A DNA stretch of 64,000 nucleotides. Origin: DASXBJ01 sp036491755. GTDB taxonomy: Bacteria; Chloroflexota; Dormibacteria; Dormibacterales; Dormibacteraceae. Made by a program: the position numbers and the translations under genes. Positions 17,981-26,891 of this stretch are shown piece after piece; the stretch's first letter is position 1, and each line of letters opens with the position of its first letter. The DNA lies in the NCBI GenBank assembly GCA_036491755.1, contig DASXBJ010000031.1:1-64000 (forward strand). The letters are read 5' to 3'. Below the pieces are notes generated by a model, which did not search any database, had not been told where the DNA came from, and was given only the letters and a program-made list of their open reading frames with translations.

Positions 17981-17987
17981 GCCTGGG

Positions 17988-19367
17988 TTGCGGCGCTTGA
18001 AGCAGGCCCTCACCGTTGACCCGGCGGCGGACGTGCTCGAGGCAGCTGTGCGGGCGAGGGTGGAGCTCGGTCGAGCCCTTGCCTTCCGAGCCGTCGACGC
18101 CACGCGGATGGCGTCCGAGGCAACGGCCGAGGCAGGCTTGACCGAGCTCGCTGCAAGCAGTTTTGCGAAGCGCGTTCGACACGTCCACCACCTGGCGACC
18201 ATGGGTATCGCGCACCTGTTGATGACAGGCCAGGGCGGCAGCGAGAAGGAGCGCAACTTCATCGGCAAGCTGGGCGTGCGGGCGGCTGTGCTGGGGATCC
18301 CGGTTGCCGCCGCGACCCGGTCTTACCTCTACTGGAGGGACAGCAACCTCGAGGTCCTCGATGAGGAGGCGCGCCGGCTCGGCACTCCTCCGGATATCAC
18401 CACCGAAGCCCGCGCGGTCGTGCGGTCGCAAGCCGACATCGGCATCGTTCGCCTCGCGCGCGCCTACGACCACCAGATGCACGTGATCGCCCACCGCGAG
18501 GATTCCGGCGCTCTTGCCCTGCGTGACAGCGAGGCACAGCTCCACGGGGCCATCGCGGCGGAGTCCAAGAAGAACGCCGAGCTGCTGTCTGCCATGGCCG
18601 AGATCTCTCGCAAGAACCGGCAGCTGGAGGGCGTCAACCGCCAGCAGTCGGTCTTCATCGCCAATGTCAGCCATGAGCTGAGGACTCCCCTGGCAGGCAT
18701 CCTCGGGCACGCCGAGATGTTGCTGGAAGGCCTTGGCGTCGCAGCCGCCGGGGATCAGCGCGAGGACCTGGAGGCGATTCAGGCCGGCGGCCTGATGCTG
18801 CTCGCACTGCTGAACGACATCCTTGACGAGTCGCAGATCGAGGCGGGCACCCTGCGACTGGACATTGGTCGGGTCGATCTGAGGGCGATGATCGATGCGG
18901 CCGTGGCCGCCGCCCGGCCGGCGGCCGAATCCAAGCAGCTGTACATCCGGGCGGACATCCGCAATGCGGCCGTGGCCCTGGGCGATCAGTCGCGGTTGAC
19001 GCAAATCCTCACCAATCTCATAGGCAACGCGATCAAGTTCACCGACGGCGGGGGGGTGACTGTCAACTGCCTGCCTTGGGCGGGCTTCTGGCGTGTCAGC
19101 GTCACCGACACCGGAATCGGGTTGAGCGAGACCAGCCAGCTGGTGATCTTCGACCGCTTCGTCCAGGTGGACGCCAGCATCACCCGGCGATTCGGCGGCC
19201 TCGGGCTTGGGCTGTCGATCGTGCGGGGTCTGGTCGCCATGCAGGGGGGCGAGGTTGGGGTCGACTCCCGCCCCGGCCGCGGCAGCACCTTCTGGTTCAC
19301 TGTTCCTTCGTTCCACCAAGGCGGCGGCGCGGCTCGCGTGCCGCGACAACGCGTGAAGCCTGCTTAG
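17988..19367 (+). CDS. Sensor histidine kinase with uncharacterised N-terminal domain
   Basis: 459 residues from TTG at 17988 (a TTG at 17997 is possible). About 190 N-terminal residues form a soluble, mostly helical domain without a named motif. After a likely coiled coil comes a standard kinase core: H-box VSHELRTPLAGILGHAE (His229), N-box LTNLIGNAIKF, G1 VTDTGIGLSE, F-box FDRFVQVD and G2 GGLGLGLSIV. No membrane segment is visible, so it is a cytoplasmic sensor. It follows the receiver gene and probably phosphorylates it or the receivers nearby. Its stop overlaps that of the convergent ATPase gene (TTAG). Confidence 0.85.
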   Translation: MRRLKQALTVDPAADVLEAAVRARVELGRALAFRAVDATRMASEATAEAGLTELAASSFAKRVRHVHHLATMGIAHLLMTGQGGSEKERNFIGKLGVRAAVLGIPVAAATRSYLYWRDSNLEVLDEEARRLGTPPDITTEARAVVRSQADIGIVRLARAYDHQMHVIAHREDSGALALRDSEAQLHGAIAAESKKNAELLSAMAEISRKNRQLEGVNRQQSVFIANVSHELRTPLAGILGHAEMLLEGLGVAAAGDQREDLEAIQAGGLMLLALLNDILDESQIEAGTLRLDIGRVDLRAMIDAAVAAARPAAESKQLYIRADIRNAAVALGDQSRLTQILTNLIGNAIKFTDGGGVTVNCLPWAGFWRVSVTDTGIGLSETSQLVIFDRFVQVDASITRRFGGLGLGLSIVRGLVAMQGGEVGVDSRPGRGSTFWFTVPSFHQGGGAARVPRQRVKPA

Positions 19368-20506
19368 AGGGTTGACCGCACAGGCTGCAGCGCCGTCGCG
19401 ACCAGCTGGTCGGCCAGTGTGCGAAGTTCCGTGACGAGCGGGTCTTCGGGGTCCAAGGTCACCAGCGGCTGACCCGCGTTGGCCGCGCGGTCCAGGCTCT
19501 CCGACCGGTTCACCACAAAATCGGGGCGCCGGCCGAGGACGCCGGCCACGACGTCGACGGACATCGCGTGGGCCGTGCTGTCGTTGAGGATGAGCTGCAT
19601 CGGCTTGTCCGCGACGCCAAGCTTCTCGAACAGGTCGAGGCATCCTCTGGTCGCCCTCAGCGATGGCAACGAGCCTGACGTGACCAGGCAGACGAGGTCG
19701 CTGGCGTACAACGCTGTCAGCGTCCGCTCGGTGAACGAAGCCGGCGCGTCGATGACCACATAGTCGCAGGTGGCGCTCAGCCGATCGATCGCCAGGTGGA
19801 TCGCAGGCAGTGTCACGAGCTCTGAGCGCTCGGGCAGGTCGGCGCCGATGACGAGCCGGACGTTGCCGGACTCAGTCACGAAATCTTCAAAGAGAGATTC
19901 GTCGGTGAGCACCGCGGGCGAAGCCTTCAAATCGGCCAGGGTCAGGTTCGGATGCAGGTTCAGGTACACGGCCGAGTCGCCGAACTCGACGTCGAGGTCT
20001 AGGAGCCCGACTGGCCGAGTTGCCCTGTCGCCGAGGAGGACCGCGAGATTGACCGCGAGAGAGGTCGTGCCCACTCCGCCCTTGGCGTGGGCAAAGAGAA
20101 TGATGCGTCCGCGGTCGGCGGCCCGCGTTCCTGCCGAGCGCCGCAACAAGGATTGAACCTTGGCCTCGAGGATCGCGAGCTCAAAGGGTTTCGGCAGGTA
20201 GTCGTCGGCGCCCACGGCGTAACCCGCGAGTGCGTCTTCGGCTTCGCCCATCTCAGAGAACATCAGGATTGGCACGCCGGCCGTCAGGTGGTTGGCGCGG
20301 AGGCGCGCCGTCAGCTCGATGCCGTTCAGCTCAGGCATGCGCACGTCCGTGATCACCAGGTCGGGGACCAGCTGATGCACGAGTTGCAGTGCTTCGATGC
20401 CGTCGTTCGCCTTGCGAACCTGGTAGCCCCTTCGCTCCAGGAAGCCGCCGACCATCTTCTGGATCACGCGGTCGTCGTCAACGAGCACGATCTGCTCGCC
20501 GGCCAT
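19364..20506 (-). CDS. Receiver domain fused to MinD/ParA-type ATPase, CpaE/TadZ-like
   Basis: 380 residues. Residues 1-120 are a canonical receiver (LVDDDRV, phospho-Asp54 in VITDVRMPELNG, Lys106 in YLPKPF). Residues 135-380 are a P-loop ATPase with deviant Walker A AKGGVGTTSLAVNLA at about 141, LLDLDVEFGDSAVYL and VIDAPASF. CpaE/TadZ proteins have this order and place Tad/Flp pilus machinery at the pole; their receivers are often degenerate, but this one keeps its key residues. It is the last gene of the chemosensory run and starts on the cheR stop, so it may be that pathway's output. Confidence 0.82.
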   Translation of the reverse strand: MAGEQIVLVDDDRVIQKMVGGFLERRGYQVRKANDGIEALQLVHQLVPDLVITDVRMPELNGIELTARLRANHLTAGVPILMFSEMGEAEDALAGYAVGADDYLPKPFELAILEAKVQSLLRRSAGTRAADRGRIILFAHAKGGVGTTSLAVNLAVLLGDRATRPVGLLDLDVEFGDSAVYLNLHPNLTLADLKASPAVLTDESLFEDFVTESGNVRLVIGADLPERSELVTLPAIHLAIDRLSATCDYVVIDAPASFTERTLTALYASDLVCLVTSGSLPSLRATRGCLDLFEKLGVADKPMQLILNDSTAHAMSVDVVAGVLGRRPDFVVNRSESLDRAANAGQPLVTLDPEDPLVTELRTLADQLVATALQPVRSTL

Positions 20507-21657
20507 CAGACGGCTCCCCCTGCCGTGAGCTTGGTTGCGATGGCGCGGGCCAGGTCAACCCGCGTGTAACCGCCGAGACCGCTGAGGTCCTCGCCACCGT
20601 CTCCCCTCATCATGGCCAGGCCCGCCGCACCATACGCCCGGCGTGCCTCCCGAGCGTCGCCGGACAGCTCGAGCGCGGCGCCCAGCTGAAAGTACGCGAC
20701 CGCCAGGTTCGGGTCCAGATAGGTCGCCTGGCGGAACGCGCGGATTGCGGCCCGCAGGTCGCCGAGGGCGGCGGCGCGGTCGCCCGCGGCGAGAAGGCCG
20801 GGCAGGTCGACCGGCTTGATGATCACGTCTGCGGCCTGGACTTGAACACAGGGTTGCGCCGCGGGCGGCCTGGCGGCCGCCGCAAGACGCCTGTAGCAGG
20901 CGACGCCTGCCACCTGCGTGGGGGCGAAGTACCGTGCGATCGGCCCTGGTGAATCCGAGTGGCCGAGGAACAGGTGACCACCAGGCACCATCCGGTGCGC
21001 GATCCGGCGGATACATGCCGCGGTGTCCGCCGGCCCGAAGTACATGAGCACGTTGCGGCAGAAGACGACATCGCACTGGGGAATGGAGCCCCCGACGCCT
21101 GCGTGGTTCAGGTTCTGATGGGCCAGGCGGACCTTGCGGCGGATGGGGTCGGCAACGAGGTGGCCCGTGTTGCCAGCCAGCAGGTGCCTGGCCCGCCGTT
21201 CGGGGGACAAACCCTGGATCTCGCCCTCGAAGTAGACGGCGGCCTTGACGCGGGCGAGCGCGCGGAACGACACGTCTGTGGCGATCACCTGCCAGCTGCG
21301 GCGGCCGGTTTCCTCCAGGACCATGGCAATGCTGAAGGGTTCCTGGCCGTTGCCGCAGCCGGCGCTCCAGACCGTGTGCCCCGCGTTGTTCGAGGCGGAC
21401 ACCAGCTCGGCAAGCGCCTTGAACTGCGCCGGATCCCGGAAGAAGCCACCGTGCTGGACGGTCACCCGGTCGAGCAGGTCCTCAAACGCCGCAGGTTGGG
21501 TCTCGACCATGTCGACATAGGAGCTCACCGCGAGGCCGGCTTTGCCGGCGCCATCGTGCAGCAGCCTTTCGAGCCTCGCCCGCGCGGCGGGTTCGGGCTT
21601 GAGACCAGCTCGGGTGCGGAGCATCACCGTGGCGCGATCAAGAGGGGTCTCGATCAA
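20506..21657 (-). CDS. cheR: CheR-type chemoreceptor methyltransferase with C-terminal TPR-like repeats
   Basis: 383 residues. The N-terminal CheR helical domain contains VTVQHGGFFRDPAQF. The SAM domain has WSAGCGNGQEPFSIAMVLEE, ATDVSFRALARVKA and DVVFCRNVLMYFG. The last third (about residues 285-365) contains TPR-like helices such as ATYLDPNLAVAYFQLGAALE. CheR proteins methylate receptor glutamates for adaptation, and TPR-fused forms are typical of alternative chemosensory systems. The TTG start overlaps the cheA stop (TTGA). No cheB demethylase is in the window. Confidence 0.9.
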   Translation of the reverse strand: MIETPLDRATVMLRTRAGLKPEPAARARLERLLHDGAGKAGLAVSSYVDMVETQPAAFEDLLDRVTVQHGGFFRDPAQFKALAELVSASNNAGHTVWSAGCGNGQEPFSIAMVLEETGRRSWQVIATDVSFRALARVKAAVYFEGEIQGLSPERRARHLLAGNTGHLVADPIRRKVRLAHQNLNHAGVGGSIPQCDVVFCRNVLMYFGPADTAACIRRIAHRMVPGGHLFLGHSDSPGPIARYFAPTQVAGVACYRRLAAAARPPAAQPCVQVQAADVIIKPVDLPGLLAAGDRAAALGDLRAAIRAFRQATYLDPNLAVAYFQLGAALELSGDAREARRAYGAAGLAMMRGDGGEDLSGLGGYTRVDLARAIATKLTAGGAV

Positions 21658-23759
21658 CTTGCCGCCGACGCGTCGACGGCGTGTGCAGTGGTTTTCGGTG
21701 GGCTGAATTGCCTTCGGCGGACAGGCGGCGCGCCGCCTGTCCGTCCGAGCAGTCCGGACACCGCAGCCAGCAGGCCCGCTTCGTCGAAGGCTGCTTTCAC
21801 GATGTAGCCGTCGGCTCCGGATTCCAGCCCGCGGCGGTGCTCGTCATCACTCACATGCGACGACACGATGAGCACGGGAATGTTCGCCAGGCGTGGGTTC
21901 GCACGGATGCTGCCGGTGAGCTGGAAACCGTCGAGGTTTGGCATCTCGAGATCGGTCACGACGAGGTCCACGGCTTCCTGCCCCAGCATCGCAAGGGCTT
22001 CAGCTCCGTCGCCCGCGCATCGCACCAGGTAACCCGCTCGCTCCAGCATCGAGCGCTGCAGCTCACGCACCATCAGCGTGTCGTCCACCACCATGACCAT
22101 GGGCTGAGTCGGGGTTTCGACCACGCCGGCTGCGCGCGGCGGCGGCAGCCTGGCCGTGTCCACGCCTCTGGCGATCAGGCTGCTCACATCGAGGACCAGC
22201 AGGATCGACCCGTTGGGCTCGACAGACGCCCCGGTGATCGCCTCGAGGTCGCGCAGGCGCCCGGTGAGGCCGCGGACCACCACGTCCCGCTTCGACAACA
22301 CAGCCTCGACCTGAAACGCGTGGGGTTCGTCAGCGGTCCCGAGCAGGACCCACGGCCCGGCACCAGGCGCCCGCATACCCAACACGGTCGCGAGGTCCGA
22401 GATCGGGACGGCCTGGCCGTCGACGACGGCCCGCGACACCCCGCTCACCATTTGAATTTGGTGCTCTTCCACGATTCTCACGACCCGATGCAGCGGCACC
22501 GCGAAAGGTTGGCCCGCAACCGAGACGATGAGGCAGGGCACGACTGTCAGCGTGATCGGCACGACGATCCGGAACTCGGCGCCCCGGCCTGGGTGGTTGA
22601 TGGCTTCGACGGTACCGTGGATCTTGGCGACCGCAGTCGCGACGACATCAAGGCCGACACCGCGCCCTGATTCCTCGGTCAATACCTTCGCGGTGGAGAT
22701 GCCCGCGCCGAAGATCAGGCGCAGCGACTCTGCGGCGTTGAGGTGGCTCACATCGACCCCGACCCTGGCGGCCGCGGCACGGACCGCGGCCACGTCGATG
22801 CCTGCGCCGTCGTCGCTGATCTCGATCACGACCTTGGAGCCCGCCTGCGAGGCGCGGAACCTCACCACGGCCTGCTCCGGCTTGCCGGTCGAAGCGCGCT
22901 GCGCGGGGAGCTCGACACCATGTCCGATGGAGTTCCGCACCAGGTGGAGGAGGGGAGAGGCGAGCTCCTCGAGCACGCCCCTGTCGACCTCGATGTCCTG
23001 TCCGACGGCCTCCCAGCGGACGTTCTTGCCGGCCGTTCGGGCCGCGTCTCGGGCCGTCCGGTGGAGGATGGGTTCGAGGGTGCCGACGGGGACCATGCGG
23101 GTCCGTTCGGTGACCTCCTGCAGCTGGTTCAACACCTTGGTGAGGTCGCGGTACTCGGTGACCGCGTCGGGATCCACGTGCAAACGCGACCCGAATGCGC
23201 CACCCATCTTCAGCTGGGCCGCCGACGCCTCTCCGACCAGGCGGTTGAGCTCGTCGATGCGGGCCAGCGGCACCTCGAGCGTGAGCGCGGCCACCTGTGG
23301 GTGCGGCTGCACCGGTGGCGTGGGAATCGCCGCCTGCCCGGAAGGGATCTCGGCGGGTGGCAGCGAGCGTTTGGCGTGGTCGTGGGTCGACGGCAGGAGG
23401 AGCTCGAGTGCGGCTTCGTCGCTTGCGTCCTGGTCCCCGCCGGCCTTGCCGGCGATCAGGCGGCCCATTCCGTCGACGACCTGCAACATCGCATCGGTCA
23501 GGTTCGCGTCGGTTCGAATCGTTCCCGCGCGAAGCTCCACGAGGAGGTCCTCCAGGCGGTGGGCAAGGTGGCTTACCCGCATCAGGCCGACCATGCCGGC
23601 GGTGCCCTTGATCGAGTGCGCCTCACGGAAGATCAGATCGATCGTCGACTGATCATCGGGCGCCGACTCGAGCGCGATGATCCCAGCCGCGATCCGCTCG
23701 AGCTGCCTTTTGGCCTCCTCGACGAACAGCGGGCGGAACTCGTCTTCTAGCTCGCCCGT
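21654..23759 (-). CDS. cheA: CheA histidine kinase with C-terminal receiver domain; 5' end uncertain
   Basis: About 700 residues. The Hpt domain carries the phospho-His in FREAHSIKGTAGMVG. Next come the dimerisation helices, an ATP domain (LLHLVRNSIGHGVE, ISDDGAGID, TEESGRGVGLDVV), a CheW-like SH3 domain (VPCLIVSVAGQPFAVPL) and a receiver (VMVVDDTLMV, DLVVTDLEMPNLDG). It phosphorylates itself and response regulators under receptor control. The homology starts at LEDEFRPLFVEEAKRQL, immediately after the cheW stop, but there is no ATG, GTG or TTG in frame there. The coordinate given ends at an ACG codon; CTG at 23727-23729 is another candidate. Confidence 0.85.
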   Translation of the reverse strand, partial: TGELEDEFRPLFVEEAKRQLERIAAGIIALESAPDDQSTIDLIFREAHSIKGTAGMVGLMRVSHLAHRLEDLLVELRAGTIRTDANLTDAMLQVVDGMGRLIAGKAGGDQDASDEAALELLLPSTHDHAKRSLPPAEIPSGQAAIPTPPVQPHPQVAALTLEVPLARIDELNRLVGEASAAQLKMGGAFGSRLHVDPDAVTEYRDLTKVLNQLQEVTERTRMVPVGTLEPILHRTARDAARTAGKNVRWEAVGQDIEVDRGVLEELASPLLHLVRNSIGHGVELPAQRASTGKPEQAVVRFRASQAGSKVVIEISDDGAGIDVAAVRAAAARVGVDVSHLNAAESLRLIFGAGISTAKVLTEESGRGVGLDVVATAVAKIHGTVEAINHPGRGAEFRIVVPITLTVVPCLIVSVAGQPFAVPLHRVVRIVEEHQIQMVSGVSRAVVDGQAVPISDLATVLGMRAPGAGPWVLLGTADEPHAFQVEAVLSKRDVVVRGLTGRLRDLEAITGASVEPNGSILLVLDVSSLIARGVDTARLPPPRAAGVVETPTQPMVMVVDDTLMVRELQRSMLERAGYLVRCAGDGAEALAMLGQEAVDLVVTDLEMPNLDGFQLTGSIRANPRLANIPVLIVSSHVSDDEHRRGLESGADGYIVKAAFDEAGLLAAVSGLLGRTGGAPPVRRRQFSPPKTTAHAVDASAAS

Positions 23760-24157
23760 GGCGGTGCCGGCCGGCTGCTCGCCAGCGCCTCGATATCCAC
23801 CAGCATCACCAGCAGCGCGCCGTGGCTGTACATGCCGAGCTCTCCCGGCCGGGTGCCCGGCCCAACCTGTTCGTCCAGGTCGGTGCGCACAGGCAGCTCG
23901 TCGGCGGCGATCAAGAGCGTGTCCTGGGCGCCTTGGACGAGGATCGCGAACGGAGCGTCCGCCAGCGAGCCCGTCCGGGTCAGGAGGCCGGTGTCGAGAA
24001 ACGGAACGACGTCTCCGCGCACGTTCACCACGCCAATCAGCCCGACCGGCGCGAGCGGAACCTCGGTCACCACGGGTCGCCGAACCACCTGGTACACCGT
24101 GTCCATGGGCACAGCGAAGTGGGAACCGTTGACCGCCAGCATCAGGGCCCGCAGCAT
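23747..24157 (-). CDS. cheW: CheW coupling protein
   Basis: 136 residues, one CheW/SH3-like domain: a VNGSHFAVPMDTVYQVVRRP opening, the conserved VGLIGVVNVRGDVVPFLD core and LVMLVDIEAL at the end. It links the chemoreceptor to CheA in the array. The ATG start shares its A with the receptor gene's TGA (TGATG at 24155-24159), so the two are translationally coupled. The 3' end overlaps the beginning of the cheA homology. Confidence 0.9.
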   Translation of the reverse strand: MLRALMLAVNGSHFAVPMDTVYQVVRRPVVTEVPLAPVGLIGVVNVRGDVVPFLDTGLLTRTGSLADAPFAILVQGAQDTLLIAADELPVRTDLDEQVGPGTRPGELGMYSHGALLVMLVDIEALASSRPAPPRAS

Positions 24158-26139
24158 CAGGTAGCCCTGTGTGCGACCGGGCCCTTCTCCGGGGCACTCT
24201 CCGGAACTTCCCAGGCGGATTCGGCAAGCGATGCGGCGAGCTCGCCCTGGCGTGCCGCCGCTGACGCGATCTCCTGGGCGGTGATCGCGACAGAGCGGCT
24301 GCCCTCTGCGATCCGCTCGATCGCCATGACAACCTGCTCGTTCGACGCGCGCTGCTGCTGGCTGGCAAGCTGCACCTGGCCGCTGAGCTCGGTCATCGCC
24401 TTCATCATCACCAGGCCACGTTCCATCTGCTTGACGCCCTTCTCGAGGGCCATGATCGTCTGGCTGCTCTGCGCCTGAGCGCCCTCGACAAGCTTGGCGA
24501 TCTGCGCCGCCGCGGCTTTGGAGCGTTCCGCGAGCCGCCTGACCTCATCGGCGACCACGGCAAATCCTCGACCGGCGTCCCCGGCTCGGGCGGCCTCGAT
24601 CGCCGCGTTGAGGGCGAGCAGGTTCGTCTGGTCGGCGATGTCGTTGATCAGCTCGAGGATGCCCTCGATCTCGTTCACGCGGCCTGCGAGGGCGAGGGTT
24701 CGATCTCCGGAGGCCCTGAGGTCGGTTTGCGCCAGCTCCAGGTTGGCCTGCGCCTCGCTGGCCTGGATGGCGACGCGATCGACGCTGTCCGCGATGGATG
24801 CCGAGCTCCGCGCGACCTCTTCCATGTTGGCTGAGGTCGCGGTGGCCGCCGTCGTCTGCTCGACGGTCGCCGACGCAAGCTCCTCTGCGACCGCCGAAAG
24901 CTTCGTGGCCGATTCGGCGACCTCGCCTCTCAGGCGGAACAGCACACCTGCCAGGCGTTCGAGCATCGCGTTGAACGTGTCGCCCAGCTGGCGGACCTCG
25001 CCGCCGCCACGCAGGGTGACGCGCGGCGAGAGATCGCCAGCCGCGACGCTCGCGGCGGCGCGCGACAGAGCGACGATCGGCCGGGTGGACAGGATCGCGA
25101 GCAGCACGGCGAACACGATCAACAACAGCGTGCTCAGAGCCTGCACCAAGGAGGTCTTCAGCTCCTGCAGCTGCACCGGCGCGAGCGCCGACGACCTGTC
25201 GATCGACGCGACCACCAACCAGCGCAGGCTGGGGATCGGTTCGAAGCCGGCGAGCACCTGGTGATGCCGGTAGTCGGTCATCTCGGTCGACCCGCCGCCT
25301 GACGTGATCGCCTGGTTGAAGATCGCTGTGTCCGTCGTGATGCTCAAGGACCCTTTGGCGAGCAGGGCCTTCCCGTTGGGCAGGACTCCCCAGTCGGAGC
25401 TGTACAAGAGCAGGTGCTGCTGGTTGATCAGATGGATTTCCTGGTCATGACCGGTTGCGGCGTCGGTCCCATACGGATTGATCAGCCTCCCGATCTCAGA
25501 GGTCATGAGATCGGCCCCGAGAACGCCCTGCGGCTTTCCGTCGGCGGCGATGATCGGCGCGGTCAGGATCCACTGGATGTCCGAGCCCGTCACCTCGAGG
25601 GGCCCCAAAGTTTCGACGGTGGTCACCGGAAAGCTGTTGCCGGGCTGGGTCGAGGCGACGACGTCGCCGTTCGCGTCGGAGACCTGCATCCGGTCGAAGG
25701 AGGGATGCAGCGGAGCCACGTCGAGCAGCCTGGCATTGAGAGCCGGATCGGATACATGGCCGATCAGCGAGTGCGCGATCGTCCGAAGCTCCGCCTGACG
25801 CTCGCCCACCCAATCCGTGATGCGAACCTCTGTGCTCTCCGCTGTTGTCAGTGCGCGCAGCTTCGACTGATCAATGCTGCTCTGCGAGCTCCATGTCGAC
25901 ACCATGAAACCGAGCACGATTGAGATCGGAATCGAGACCAGCAACATGCCGGCCACGACACGGATCGAGTAGGAGTCCAACGCCCTCCAACGCTTCCAAC
26001 GCGCGTGTTTCGACGCGACTCCAGCGGTTCCCTTGACCAGCCGAAGCGGCGGATTGTCGGCGAGCACCGGAGCCTGCGGAGGCCCACGACGGAGTTGCAC
26101 ACCGCTGTTACTACGCCCCGGGGGCGGTTTTGTCGCCAT
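24157..26139 (-). CDS. Methyl-accepting chemotaxis protein with periplasmic sensor domain
   Basis: 660 residues from the ATG at 26139. A cytoplasmic N-terminal tail is followed by TM1 (about residues 61-81), a roughly 270-residue extracytoplasmic dCache-like sensor, TM2 (ALSTLLLIVFAVLLAILS) and HAMP (AASVAAGDLSPRVTLRGGGE). The signalling domain has the invariant hairpin tip INDIADQTNLLALNAAIEAA followed by GRGFAVVADEVRRLAERS. The ligand is unknown. It is first in the MCP-CheW-CheA-CheR run. The upstream open frame to 26292 looks non-coding. Confidence 0.92.
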   Translation of the reverse strand: MATKPPPGRSNSGVQLRRGPPQAPVLADNPPLRLVKGTAGVASKHARWKRWRALDSYSIRVVAGMLLVSIPISIVLGFMVSTWSSQSSIDQSKLRALTTAESTEVRITDWVGERQAELRTIAHSLIGHVSDPALNARLLDVAPLHPSFDRMQVSDANGDVVASTQPGNSFPVTTVETLGPLEVTGSDIQWILTAPIIAADGKPQGVLGADLMTSEIGRLINPYGTDAATGHDQEIHLINQQHLLLYSSDWGVLPNGKALLAKGSLSITTDTAIFNQAITSGGGSTEMTDYRHHQVLAGFEPIPSLRWLVVASIDRSSALAPVQLQELKTSLVQALSTLLLIVFAVLLAILSTRPIVALSRAAASVAAGDLSPRVTLRGGGEVRQLGDTFNAMLERLAGVLFRLRGEVAESATKLSAVAEELASATVEQTTAATATSANMEEVARSSASIADSVDRVAIQASEAQANLELAQTDLRASGDRTLALAGRVNEIEGILELINDIADQTNLLALNAAIEAARAGDAGRGFAVVADEVRRLAERSKAAAAQIAKLVEGAQAQSSQTIMALEKGVKQMERGLVMMKAMTELSGQVQLASQQQRASNEQVVMAIERIAEGSRSVAITAQEIASAAARQGELAASLAESAWEVPESAPEKGPVAHRAT

Positions 26140-26198
26140 GGGGGCACACTGCGGCGGTCCCCTGTAAGGGGATGGCCTTGGCGCCTGGGGTGCCCTCC

Positions 26199-26891
26199 CT
26201 AGAGCTCGATCAGACCCTTGCGGGCGGCCGCGATGACGGCCTGCAGCTTGGAGTGCACCTGCAGCTTTTCGATCACGTGGCGGACGTGCCACTCGACGGT
26301 GTGGGGGGCGATGCTCAACCTGTCCGCCATCGCGCCGGTGTCCAGGCCCTCGGCGAGCAGGTGCAGGATGTCGAGCTCCCGGGGAGTGAACTCGGCCAGC
26401 AGCTGCTCCCGCTCGCGCTTGCGTATCACCGCCGCCCGCTGGCGGGCGATGGCGCGGGCGAAAAGCTCGACCGGGATGAGGACCTCTCCCCTCGCCGCAC
26501 GCTGCACGGCCTCGATGATCTGGTCGGCGGTCGCGTCCTTGGTCAGATAAGCGATCGCGCCGGCGTCGATGGCGTCGAGAAGGGCAGCCTCGGACTCCTC
26601 CGCGCTGTGGAACACGATGGCCGCCTCGGCGTGCTGGCTCTGAATCATGCGAGCCGCCACCGGGCCGCTCATGTCGGGCAGGCGGAAGTCCATGAGGACC
26701 ACGTCGGGTCGAATCTTGATCATGGAGTCGATTGCCGCCTGGCCCGAGGCGGAGATCCCGGAAACAGCCAAGCCCTGCTGGCCCTCGAGGACCCGCGCGA
26801 TGGCCGACGCCAGCAGCGGGTGGTCCTGAACGATCAAGACCTGCACTCGGCGTGCGGCGGCCTCCCGCCCGATCTCAGGGTCCAGGTTCAC
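26199..26891 (-). CDS. NarL/FixJ-type response regulator
   Basis: 230 residues. The N-terminal receiver has LIVQDHPLLASA (QDH in place of DDH, so one acidic residue is Gln), the phospho-Asp in VVLMDFRLPDMSG and Lys in YLTKDATADQ. A coiled linker with basic residues leads to a LuxR-type helix-turn-helix: FTPRELDILHLLAEGLDTGAMADRLSIAPHTV gives the recognition helix region. GTG start at 26891. It lies 60 bases upstream of the receptor gene on the same strand and may regulate the chemosensory run. Confidence 0.88.
   Translation of the reverse strand: MNLDPEIGREAAARRVQVLIVQDHPLLASAIARVLEGQQGLAVSGISASGQAAIDSMIKIRPDVVLMDFRLPDMSGPVAARMIQSQHAEAAIVFHSAEESEAALLDAIDAGAIAYLTKDATADQIIEAVQRAARGEVLIPVELFARAIARQRAAVIRKREREQLLAEFTPRELDILHLLAEGLDTGAMADRLSIAPHTVEWHVRHVIEKLQVHSKLQAVIAAARKGLIEL

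Noticed and set aside
23505..23530. GGTTCGAATC motif resembling a tRNA T-arm
   Set aside because: It lies inside cheA and no acceptor, D or anticodon arms can be built around it.
23760..24368. Upstream extension of the cheA frame
   Set aside because: It runs through cheW in another frame and gives Arg/Pro-rich low-complexity sequence, so it is not taken as CheA.
26140..26292. N-terminal extension of the chemoreceptor
   Set aside because: The added residues are Arg/Pro-rich, non-hydrophobic and overlap the end of the upstream regulator. The ATG at 26139 fits better.
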